Assembly: GCA_947179485.1 (NCBI GenBank)
Contig: OX359246.1
Span: forward strand, 39,659,632 to 39,723,631
Length of the DNA: 64,000 bases
Source: Allacma fusca
Taxonomy: Eukaryota; Arthropoda; Collembola; Symphypleona; Sminthuridae
Reading direction: 5' to 3'
The notes under the pieces were generated by a model. The model was not told the origin of the DNA. It saw only the letters and a program-made list of their open reading frames with translations, and did no database searches. Every line of letters starts with the position of its first letter. Within the stretch, counting starts at the first letter, position 1. Shown one piece after another: positions 1 to 10,150 of the stretch. The translations under genes and the position numbers were made by a program.

Positions 1-834
1 AGTTCTACACATGCAGGGCTACTTGAATATTTGGTTGCATTTTTGGGATTTACATTTTTTGGATAAAAAAAATATTTTCTCTGGGTATTCGAATTATATT
101 GGAATTTTATTCAGGTATTTAAATAAATCGGAAGTGGAATTTTTATTTTGAAAAACTAATAGATTGCAAATCGGATTGGTATTCTTGTTTGGTATTGATA
201 TTCGATATCATATCCATAATTTAAGAATACACCATCCTTCCTGCTTACGACGATTCTAATTTATTACCTTTAAGAGCTTGTCATTTTCAGAATCAAGTTT
301 TTCCAATTAACTCCAACTTTATTGTCTGATGAAGGTACATATATACGTATCTACATATATGATTGCTACCGAAAGCTCGCAAAAATTAAGCTTTAACTCT
401 ACGGAAACTCCAGAGAAACCAATGACATACATATACATTCACAAATAATTATCTTCCCTCTTAAAGTTGCTTATTGAGATTTGCACAACTTCCAGTTATT
501 TTTGTACGCAAGTAAATCATTTTGCTCTTAACGGACGATGTATTTTGTGCTTTACAGGCATGCCATTTTAGTTATCATGTGTTATCAAGTACAAGTTTTT
601 CTAAGCAAAAAAGCTAAAAAGTACTTTATCTTCCACAAAACTGAATTTACAATCTCAACCTGAGCTGGCGGGCCGATTTGGCCTTGACCCCATTCAAGAA
701 GATTATGTAAAATTAGGAAGAGTTTTAATGTAGTGAAACTTTTTATATGGAAGCGATATATGTAACTTTCAAATAGCAATTTAAACCAGTTGTGTACATC
801 TTATATTGAGAATGGAACTCTTTAAAAAACTCAC
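1..834. other. No resolvable gene; intron of the minus-strand gene to the right
   Basis: This AT-rich stretch lies downstream, on the minus strand, of the exon at 835-1200. It should begin with that gene's intron because a GTGAG donor, read on the minus strand, occupies 830-834. I looked for a following exon. The stretch around 660-700 is locally GC-richer, but I could not tie it to a convincing acceptor and reading frame. Confidence 0.3.
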
Positions 835-1200
835 CAGCCACACAAAATCTTCATTATTCTTCTCAATGACCTTGTCAATGTATCCCTTAATAAATTTCCA
901 AATAGAAATATTAGGAATAGGCTTCCGATACTGATTGTAGGGTGAAATGACAATTCCTTTTTTGACTCGCAACAGCGACCCCGGAAGAGCGCTATTATTT
1001 TTATTCTCCGGACTTTGATTCTCATCCGTCGGAGCTGGAGCGACCGTTAGTTGCTTATGATAACCATTAGTTTTGATGATGTCTACATCTTTCACTAAAT
1101 CCCCAGGATTGACCATAATGAATTTGGCATCTGTCACGGACGCTGTCGGGGCATTGTCAGACGTGGTGACAACGGCGAGATTGGAATTCCTACAGCCCAT
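835..1200 (-). CDS. Probable first coding exon of an unidentified protein with N-terminal MGC lipidation motif (partial)
   Basis: On the minus strand an ATG at 1200-1198 opens 122 codons that end in phase 0 at a good donor (CTG|GTGAGT). The encoded N-terminus is MGCRNSNL. Gly2, Cys3 and Ser6 fit the consensus for N-myristoylation plus palmitoylation, as in many membrane-tethered signalling proteins, so a membrane-anchored product is inferred. The middle is low in complexity (Ala, Pro, Asn, Ser). The end is more ordered, with aromatic residues around ISIWKFIKGYIDKVIEKN and then EDFVWL. I do not recognise the family. PDE8 and LAMTOR1 also begin with MGC, but the remaining residues do not resemble them. 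The other exons must lie to the left, in or beyond 1-830. The exon could be spurious, but length, donor and start together make it the best candidate gene left of 23 kb. Confidence 0.5.
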
Positions 1201-4200
1201 ATTTATTTAATTACATGCACAACAAGCTACGGAGTCACTACAAGTCTATAGCAAAACCGAACGAACTATTTCCTCGGGATTACATGGTGTCACTCCATAG
1301 ATGCACAAATTTGCAAACAAGTTACAATTCCTCCAGCAATTCTCTCTGCAATGTCCAGATTTCACCGGAATGTTCTTCTTTTCAAATATCCCTTGGCTAT
1401 TTACTCCATTCCCACGCTCCAAGGGAAAGCAGTATATTTACACTTGCTATATCTATCTCAGAGTAAGGTTCCTCGTCAAATGTCGTCTATAATGCCTGGA
1501 ACCAAATGAAGCCGAAACACGTATACGTAGCTTAACTACTATGTAAATATGGGAGACCTTCCTTTGCATTAGCACACTGGACTCAAATCCAATACTGACA
1601 CTGTGAGGTACATTTATGTACTTTCTATACATACAAGTACAGAGGCAGCCTTCCAAAGGATTTGAAATGCAAATCAATAGGAAAATAGCCCCAAGTTTCC
1701 ATTTTACTAAAATTCAAGGTCCGTGGAGAATACCTTGTTCTTCCTAATGGCCAAATCAGAAATCAATATTTAACAGTTTTGGCCCAATGTTTACTTATTA
1801 AAGCAACTGATTTGGCTTTCATAAATCTAACCAATTTCTAACTCCTTTGTTATCAAAATTCTGGGATCTATGTATCTTTAAAGGAGCAATACTTTAAAAA
1901 AAATTTAGACTCTTTCTCAATCAAACACATCACAGATGCTTCTATCAGCAAAAAAAAGGCTTGAGGATTCAACGTCGGAGGAATAGGACAGAAAGGCCCA
2001 GACACGTGTGGAGTTATCGGGAGTTATGTATTCCATTTTGATTCCAAGGAATTTGCGAAAATGCTCTAACAGACAGGGCAGGACTGGGAACTTAATGGCC
2101 AGATTCAACACACTATATGTATATCCATAAGGGGGAACAGGTAGCTCAATTGCAATGGCAAGTCCAATATATGAGCAAACAATCAATACAGAAACAAGGG
2201 ACGGCCCATGGTATTATTTCAAAAGTTATCAAATATTCAGGAGACCTTTATACTCAAATCCTATGGACAGTTAACAGTTAGGCATTTATTCCTATTTTCC
2301 CCTGAATCAGACATGGGAAGAATCTTTAGGATATTGGAAATAAGCATATCATTTATTCCTCCACTACAGCAGATGCTACAATATACCTATACATACAAAT
2401 GTGAGTGAAAATCGCGACGATCTAAATCATCCCTTTTGAACTATCATTATTTAAATCAATTTCATTCATTTTATATGATCTATCATTATTACTGTTGTTC
2501 CTGATGCATCCACAAATTACTTTGTGTGTATAAGTCTCCGCCTGTCCAGCCATAAAAATGTCATGCCTTGATGATGAATTACAATTTGATGGTGCAGATA
2601 AGTAATTATGGAATTTTCGGAGACAACGATTCGGTCAGCAAAAACCTAGTGGTCATAATTAGATTAGTGCATTACTGGGTTCAGATTTGTCCGTAGTTGG
2701 AGGGAGGTTCTACGAGAAGAGTTTATTATTGGGTGTGGGTATTGATATTTGTGTAATTATGTGTAAGTGTATATATAAAGGATAGGAACATGCTTTTCTC
2801 CTATTTGACGTCCCTCTTTATTCCGGAGTATCCTTTATAATTATTTTGGATTTGTCTTGTAAATTTGGGACTGGATGAGATTGGATCTCTCAGCTGTTGT
2901 GAGTATATACTCTGGTTAGGAATGGCAGTGACATGATAAAGTTGCAAGGTTTATAGCCTTGGTCAGTATGGTATGGGTACGTGTGGGTATATCTATGTAC
3001 ATAGTAAAAGAGTATCCTTGTAGGTCCATTGATTTCCTATAATTAAATTAAGGCCTGGTTAAAAGTGATGGGAAATCAATAGTCACAATTAGTATTGATT
3101 TCTTCCTATGACTTTATGAACTAATAAAGACGGGACCGTGCTTTTGCTTTTTCTGCTCAGGGAGTTATGGTTTTAAGACTACAACAAAAATAGCCTTACG
3201 CAATATTAGATGAGTTGTCGTTGTGTTAATAATTTAATTTAAAGACGTTGGCAATACCATGAATATTGTGGCTATGGTCTGTATCCGATTGCTCAAATCA
3301 TAAATCATAAGCGTCAAAATCCTTTAACTTATCAAAGTTGGTTAGGAAATCAGCAAAAGGTTCTTATAGTTTTAGTACAATTTTTTCGCCTTTTATCGTA
3401 AATTGGGGGAGCAGAACTTTTAAAGCTAGGAGAGTTCACCGTTATGCCATACTACTTAGAAGTCCAATTACGCTGGGAATATTTCTTTCCTTGATTGGCT
3501 CGGCTATTAACTTTAATGCTAGGTAAGGATATTGGTGACGCTTGGATTTACAAGGAGAAGTTACGTGCATGTATGCAAATACAGTGTAGTATAGTAGCTG
3601 TTAGAGAGTCCTTTGGCGTAATGGGAGAGATACTTTTACAAAACCAAAATATTTTGACACATTCGAGGTTTATATTGGTGTCAATATTTTTTCGTAGGAA
3701 AAAAACAAGAAATGTTTTCATGGTGTTGTAATAGAGTAAGTGTAGTTTTTTGTAGCTAATTTTTATTTAACTAGTCATGACGAAGATATTGCAAGTAGAA
3801 GGAATTTAGAGCCTTCAGAATTCAACACTATTGCTTCATCTAAATAAGCCAATTACGTTAATAAATTGTACGCAATCAGAAAGCCTTCATGAAAAATCTA
3901 TGGTATGATTTCTCATTTCACAAAAATATTAACCAATTTGAATAATTGTCTAAATAGTTGAAGCATTGTTGACGAACTGGGTTATTTTTCCGGTGGTGAA
4001 AATATTGGTTAATTTATTCAAGCCATTAGGAATTTTCAAGGTTGAGTCTTTCCGCAAGCATGATCGTATTTAAAAACAATTTTAGGAAATTAATCCAATG
4101 GTCCCAACTAGCTGGACTTCCGGCTCTGCTTTTAATTATCTGTAATAAATAAGTACATACCTGCGTACAGGGGGACTTTTTTCTGCCCCCTATAGCTAAT

Positions 4201-4570
4201 GAAAGGGGAGAAGTTAAAAAATATGCGATTGATCCATTTTGTAGCAAATTTTCTTTAAGATTTTTCGAAATTGGTAGCATCCTTTTAACTCGAAAACGTT
4301 TTTAGAAAAACTGAAATTTTGAACGTTTTTTATTTTTAGGCCAAATGTTACAAAAATTAAAGCTTGATGCTCCTTAGTAGCAAGTTTAAAGGGCTTTCAA
4401 GCGATCACAACAGGAGATCCTTGCGTTAAATAAATTAGAAAAAGCGAAGAAAATTTATTTACAAAATGAAAAATTAGCTTCACAACTCAATGTCAATGTT
4501 TATTGACTGCCTTGATGTGTTTACATATCATTTTTATTAATATTGTCAATTTTATCAGTAGTTTTATTTG
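1201..4570. other. Gene-free stretch
   Basis: AT-rich sequence with only short open frames, none with recognisable domains or consistent splice borders. The part next to 1200 should hold the promoter and 5' UTR of the minus-strand gene, but I see no convincing TATA or initiator. Confidence 0.4.
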
Positions 4571-4893
4571 CAAGGGTCAGATTTTTGTAAATCTCTTGGA
4601 AGAACCTTTTTAAATGTCCCTGCGCAATATTAAATCCCAGCATTGAAGTAGGTCAAATATTTCGAAATCCTTGCTGTGAAAAAGGTCAACACTTTTCAAA
4701 ATCCCTGCTCGCAAAAACAAATGGTCTACAAGACTCAAATCTCTGCTAAAAGACATCAACGGATTTCAAAATCCCTGTTTACAGAACAGCCTCCCCTGAA
4801 ATATGACAATAATTTGGAAAATACCTGCCAAAAAAGGTCAACGAATTTTGAAAAGCCCTGTTCACAAAATATTAACTTCCCTGCCAGAAATTA
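4571..4893 (+). repeat. Left iterated block, degenerate ~55-60 bp units
   Basis: About five degenerate units follow one another, each with a variant of TTTCAAAATCCCTG followed by a CACAAAA/CGCAAAA stretch and GGTCAAC. Examples lie near 4660, 4700, 4765 and 4850. It is the mirror partner of 8915-9196. Confidence 0.55.
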
Positions 4894-5242
4894 GTTATGC
4901 TTGTGAAGAATTGTAAATATTCCTATTTATTTCGACTTCCGTGAAAACCAACTTGAGATTTTATGATTTCCCATGACTTGACAAGAACGAGTGTACCGTC
5001 AAAAAGTCAAAATGTTCACAATCGAGCTTGCTACAGCAATCTGAACCCCATAAATACCTTACTTCGTTATTTCCTGGAATACTACATCTAGGAATGTTTA
5101 CTCATTGCTTCAATAACATGCTAGCTGGAATTACAAACATATACGAGTTGAGAATGTGCAGTAGTGGAAGGAGAATTGCTGTACCCCGCAAATGCATAAT
5201 TGTGAATGTATTTTGCAGCGGTTTTTAGTAAGGATTTTACAA

Positions 5243-5990
5243 CAGGTACCATGATACCTGGCGAGATTGCCAGTTGATGTCTGCACTGGTGCATAGCGAA
5301 ACCACAAAGATGTATACAGTTCACTGAGAGCAATGGTTCTACTACACCTATGGTCTTGTTATTCCGTCCCAGCAAAGACTATTTGGGATCTGCAAAGAAG
5401 TGGTTAGAAGATACAAAGGATGACGAATTTTATTTGGTAGTGTTTCTTGTCCATGCATAGGTTTAGTTATTGCTATACCGGGCATTAGGATACCCGACTG
5501 CAGAGTCCATCTGGGGCCTGAAAAGGATTGGTTTCAAGTTACACAGACCTACAAATTTTATTTGGTTGTCTTACCGCTACATGTATGTGCCTACTGTTCT
5601 ACCGGGTATGATGAAACCCCTCTGCAGAGCTCAACTTTGTTGTGTAACAGAGAAATCGGAAGCTGTTAGACAAATAAATTGAATCGTGTGATGCTATAGC
5701 TACATATATTCTTTATTGCTATAATGGGTTTAAAGGTTATTTTGCTTCAGTAGCTTTGGATATAGCCCTATACGACGCAGTAGAGACTCCGACATGTACT
5801 TTAATAATTATATGTTTGAATTTGTCAACAATACGCGATTCCGGGTATTACGGTACCCGGTTGAAAAGCCCGAAAAAGCCAGCGGTGCCTAATATTATGT
5901 TAAGGGAAATTTGTTATGCGCAAAAGTGTTTTACTCGATCCAAAAGATCTTCGAATAGACAAATAATCCGGTTCCAGGTTAGATATGACC
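5243..5990. repeat. ~120-bp tandem repeats centred on short CCGGGTATT palindromes
   Basis: Clear or near palindromes occur at 5243-5260, 5476-5497, 5601-5619 and 5841-5860, with degenerate ones near 5335, 5723 and 5960. The spacing is about 118-125 bp, or twice that. The best-preserved core is CCGGGTATT, a short loop, then a complementary arm ending in CCGG. The sequence after the core is also shared between units (CTGCAGAG after two cores, AATTTTATTTGGT further on). This makes it a tandem array and not scattered chance hairpins. Related cores recur at 15551 and 15675, also 124 bp apart. Confidence 0.6.
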
Positions 5991-6401
5991 AACCCGGATA
6001 TTCTGCTATTTGAATGGGTTCAAAAAAATTAATTAAGCCTAATATGCTTTGAAACAAAACTTCCAATGAATTCTGAATAATTCAGACAGGTATTCTCCTA
6101 AAATTCTACATTACAAATCCTTCTGAAGTCACAAAACAGCATGAGCTAGAAAATGCTGCCAAGGATCATTTCCTAAAGAAGGCAATTATTGTCAATAAAC
6201 AAGGGCCTGTAGGAAGTTCACTTGCCATTTTAAGGTCAATCGGAACTTGTTGTCCACAATACTGTTGGCCATACTGAATTCACCGAATCTGGTATTATTG
6301 AGCCAAATTAACATTTGTGATTGAATTGGAATGATAGTATAACCTCTGCTCTATTCTCCAAATTCTAATCATGTTAAAAAACCGTGAAACGTATTTTTAA
6401 G

Positions 6402-7192
6402 TAGTGGTCGGACCAATTCAGTTTAAATTGCAATTTTACAATTCAATTCAGTTCAGTTCAATTCAGGGATTTTTCAATTCAATTCGATCGTTTACTGAAC
6501 CGAATAATTCAATTCACCTGTTGAATCGATTTGAATTGTTTTCTTTGAATTCCAATTCAAAACAATTTCAGGCTGAATCAAAACCGATATTGTAAGGATA
6601 AATTTAGCACAATCTTTGTGCCAATATAACGTACATTAAAACGTATGTGTTAATATTTTCAGGGTGGCGTCAGGCCCATTATATGATAGTGTTGTCCGTG
6701 GATACTACCAATTTTGTTCAAACATTTTGTAAACATTCATTAGGCCACTCTCTTGTAGGTGTTCTTTATTGGTTGAAATCGGAATGCGTGTTTGTACGTA
6801 AAAAAACAACAAGGACAAACTGTTCCAACGATTTCAATGGAATTTTTTTACACTTACCAGTCAGTACTACTAGCTTAAGTTTTTCAATACGTTTCAAAAT
6901 TTTATTTTTTCAAAATTTTGCATTTTTATTTTATAAATGAGCTCAACATAATACTATAAAAAAGTAAGGGAGAGATGACCTTAGCTGACGCGCCACCCTA
7001 GCCACCTTGGCAGCATTTAAATATGCTCTGCGAACCAAATGGTTTAAAATTCAGTTCAGTTCATAGAGTGAACTAGATTGAATTGAATTGTTTTTTACTG
7101 AACCGAATTGAACCCCAAATTTTAATCTAGTTCAGTATTCGAACTGTATTGAATTGTAAATTTTGAATTAAATTGAATTGTTCCGACCACTA
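6402..7192. mobile_element. hAT-type non-autonomous element (MITE) with 8-bp target duplication
   Basis: The element begins TAGTGGTCGGACCAATTCA and ends with the reverse complement of TAGTGGTCGGAACAATTCA. Both ends are flanked by the same 8 bases, TTTTTAAG, at 6394-6401 and 7193-7200. An 8-bp duplication and termini fitting YARNG are hallmarks of the hAT superfamily. The subterminal regions are packed with AATTCAATTC and GTTCAGTTC iterations on both sides. There is no transposase; the longest open frame inside does not resemble one. A second inverted-repeat element sits inside (6661-6999). Element length is 791 bp. Confidence 0.85.
6661..6999. mobile_element. Nested inverted-repeat element of the GGGTGGCGTCAG family (degenerate copy)
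   Basis: The left end reads AGGGTGGCGTCAG and the right end CTGACGCGCCACCCT, which is its inverse with a 2-base insertion. The ends match those of the element at 16892-17297. The interiors share a GGTTGAAATCGG-like stretch. The copy lies wholly inside the hAT element and therefore probably inserted after it. Confidence 0.6.
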
Positions 7193-7900
7193 TTTTTAAG
7201 ATTAGAACATTAATAAATTCTCTGATTCTAGTAAGGCAGTTTGGGCAGCCTGAGTGTACCTACGGCGGATTTTCCCCTTTTCATATCCTTCAACATTGGC
7301 AGTGTTGAAGGTATAGGAGGAAAAGTGAAGGGAGAAACAGAAATGTTTTTGTTGGTGACAAAAGGAGCGGTGCCTCCAATAAAATCTGACTGCTATTCCT
7401 TTGTCACCACAGGAGATTTTCAAGGCATGCCGCTGCAGCCACGGAATCTTTATGGCTTGCAGCTGCATCCTTTTTGTAGAATAATTTTGGTCACTTCGGA
7501 CCTTAGATGCATTACACAGGGCGTTTAGTCAATCAAAAATATTTGTTCAGCAACGAACCTTTCTTGCTCCTGTGTATTTTAATGAAATTATTTTTCAGTT
7601 TATTTAAAATGAATTAAGATAATGTGATAGGTTTATATTGATTTTGTATATATTCTATTATTCTGTGCATATTTTCACAATAATACTGGTGGAAACAAAT
7701 TGACTGTGTCACAAAAGCAGTTGAGAAAGCTGATTATGATTTGATTGGAGTTGTGAACTAATAAAAATACTTGGGTGATTGTGAGTGCTCTTGAGTGAAA
7801 AAATCTAAGGATCTTGATATGGTAGTTCTCTGCTTATTATTTTTGTTTACTGAAGTATATTGTAGTGTGCTTTGTTTATTTGTTCACTTTTGCGCGAGAT

Positions 7901-7973
7901 CCGTCATTAGCAATAACGGAGATCAGTCCCGATCATTTGTAATGACCGGGTGTCGGATTTAGCATTCAATGCT
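7901..7973. repeat. Cluster of three short hairpins
   Basis: Three consecutive palindromes occur here: 7901-7919 (CCGT..ATT / AAT.ACGG), 7928-7950 (CCCG.TCATT / AATGA.CGGG) and 7961-7973 (AGCATT / AATGCT, one-base loop). The first two share the ATT-loop-AAT core and CG-rich outer arms of the palindromes at 5.2-5.9 and 15.5 kb, so they may belong to the same family. Confidence 0.5.
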
Positions 7974-8914
7974 GAGTCAAAATATTAAATATTCGTGTGT
8001 TGCTGTAGTAAGGCTTGTTCATATTATGCTTCTTTTTGGGGGTGTGGGAGGGTATTATAGCTATTGACTGGGGTAGGGGTAACACCGCTGTTTTTCCAAA
8101 TGTCGCAAAAATGTAAAGAATAAACCGGACATATTGATAGACTCAATGTCAGGAACAAAATCATATTGTTGAAAGACCTCTGATGTATTTTATAAACATA
8201 CGTAATTACTACATTAGTCCTTATATCTATCAGTTAAGAGAAAGGAAAGCAAATAGGTGAGAGGGATATAGATCCAGAAACGTTTCGGGCGCCAGGGAGG
8301 GACACACGAGCGTGTCTACATTATATGTGATAACGTCGGTTGTGTTGCCTGGCATTCAGAGAATGAGAGGCTTTCAGTACAGGCGACTTAGCAGTACAGT
8401 GTGCGAATTATTGAATCCAAATCCATTAGATTTGCATTTAGGGTGGAATGTTCACTAGGGCACTAACACTGACAAGTACAATAATAATATTTGAGATACT
8501 AAGAATCAAATTATTTCGGACGGGTGCTGTTAGTAGGAGTGTAATGTAAATATGCATACGTAGAGGGGGATATAGCTGAGGATAAGAGAGCACAGGAAGA
8601 GATGGAAACGCATGCTACACTAACTAATAGCCAATAAATACTTTCTATGTACAGTCCATGTTGTGCAGGAACCATAGCCTTTTTATGGTGTCCACAGGAA
8701 TATATCTACACATATGTATGCATGTATGACCATCATATTTTCGTACGCTGGCATATACAAAATCATTGTACATATATATGTAGGTCTGCAAAAAAAATAT
8801 GAATGTTGGGGTATGCGAGGTGTAAATAGACCCAATTGAGCTCCCTTATCCAGGGATGCTTGGACATTGTTCTACCAGGGGTCGGATTTATATAGGAAGA
8901 CGGGAAGGATCTTC

Positions 8915-9196
8915 CCAGGGAAAAAAACATTTCAGCAGTGAAATTTTCAAACGTGATTTTTGAAATTGTTGAGATGTTTTACTGGAAATGATTTTTGTCA
9001 ACCGGGATTTTCGAAATTGTTAAGGTGATTTACGAAAACTATTTTTTGTCAGCAGGAATTTTCAAATTTGTTGACGGTTTTTTCAGCAGTGATTTTACAC
9101 GGAATTTTAAACTTGCTTCGAACAGGGACATCATGACCAGCAGGGGAAATGAAAAAAATCTTCAAGGGAGATTTACAAAAATCCATCCCCTGGTGT
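8915..9196 (-). repeat. Right iterated block, inverse partner of 4571-4893
   Basis: On the minus strand the block reads through the same ordered motifs as 4571-4893, starting with GATTTTTGTAAATCTC at the outer edge and continuing with TTGAAAATTCCTGCTGACAA-type units about 60 bp long. The units are diverged, which suggests an old insertion. Confidence 0.55.
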
Positions 9197-9809
9197 CAGC
9201 ATGCGTAACTATATTCAACCGCGAGTTGTTTTCATTCGGAGCTGCTCCAACTATCTAAATTTATGCAACTTTATTGCGAAGTTCATGCTTGATAATTGTG
9301 GAAATAGCTTAGTAGGATCAGGTAGGGAGATGCTTCCGCAGTTTGTACAAATGTAATGCCCTTTGACTTTGTATACAAATGAGTACCTGAATATTTTGCC
9401 GAGGATCGGTTTCCCATTTCAAAACCAATAGATGTGGTCTATTTGCTCAATGCGTAAAATGACGGTTCATTTTACACGTGCGTTTGTCCATGTAATTAAG
9501 TAAATATATTTCTACGAGGTTCTTTATCATATTTTGCTCATCCTGTGGCTCCAAAAATACAGATTAATATACATAAATATTTCAAACTTTTAGATCTGCA
9601 TTTCAAAATTTCTTTGTATTAAAAATAATTACAAGACATTTCAATACCTCAATACAAAATTTGAATCATATAAGAAAATTTATATTTTCCTTTTTTTACT
9701 TACGACTGAGGCAGTTAAAAAAGTGAAACACCAAATAGATGTAAATGACGATGCAGGTAACTTGTTATTTAAAAACTATCAGTTTCTTAGAGATAGCTTT
9801 CGTCGAAAG

Positions 9810-10150
9810 AGGTTTTGATTGCGTATCATCCCATTCCCAGTAGAGAACATTTTGACAACGACCTTTGCAATGAGATATGCACAGACGACGAGTGGGAAAG
9901 AGTGGGAAACGTCAGTGCAGCATTTAATATATACAACTTTAAACAATTCTCGCGAATTTGTACCTTGGTTGATACTGTACTGTTGCCAGTGATTTGGGAA
10001 AATTGTAGATGTAATCGAATGGAAATGTATGGACTAGACCCAACCTATATGTCCACAGGAAGTGGATATTCCTGGGAGTGTTTTTTGTTCAAGACTAATG
10101 CAGAGGTGGAATACATTCGAAATAAGGCGCATAAATTGTATCTAGTATAG
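9810..10150 (+). pseudogene. Fragment of Polinton/Maverick-type family B DNA polymerase (exonuclease part)
   Basis: An open frame of about 110 codons ends in TAG. It resembles the region of protein-primed family B polymerases (DNA_pol_B_2) that spans the third exonuclease motif. It has an Asp followed by VLLPVIWENCR, matching the usual D-V-LLADVFENFR pattern, then YGLDPTYMSTGSGYSWE, matching YGLDP-x-YxTxPGLSWD. No ATG opens it, and the palm motifs of the polymerase core are absent downstream, so this is a truncated relic. Polintons are large self-synthesising DNA transposons, and other protein-primed elements share this domain. I saw no integrase, packaging ATPase or capsid gene nearby. The family assignment rests on my reading of these two motifs. 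Confidence 0.6.

Larger units (their letters stand above)
4571..9196. mobile_element. Possible large element bounded by ~300-bp iterated inverted repeats
   Basis: The block at 4571-4893 and the reverse complement of 8915-9196 share the same outer sequence (GATTTTTGTAAATCTC, then a TTGGAAG/TTGAAG stretch and a CCCTGC stretch). Inwards they share repeated units of the form CAAAATCCCTG...CAAAAA...GGTCAAC. The two blocks face each other like long terminal inverted repeats 4.6 kb apart. The interior holds no transposase that I can recognise. It holds a palindromic tandem array, a later hAT insertion and a hairpin cluster. I could not find a target-site duplication. Two independent insertions of one repeat in opposite orientation are an alternative. 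Confidence 0.4.

Noticed and set aside
5243-5990. CRISPR-like array (regular repeats with spacers)
   Set aside because: Units are ~120 bp and diverged throughout, only the palindrome core is similar, and the DNA is eukaryotic.
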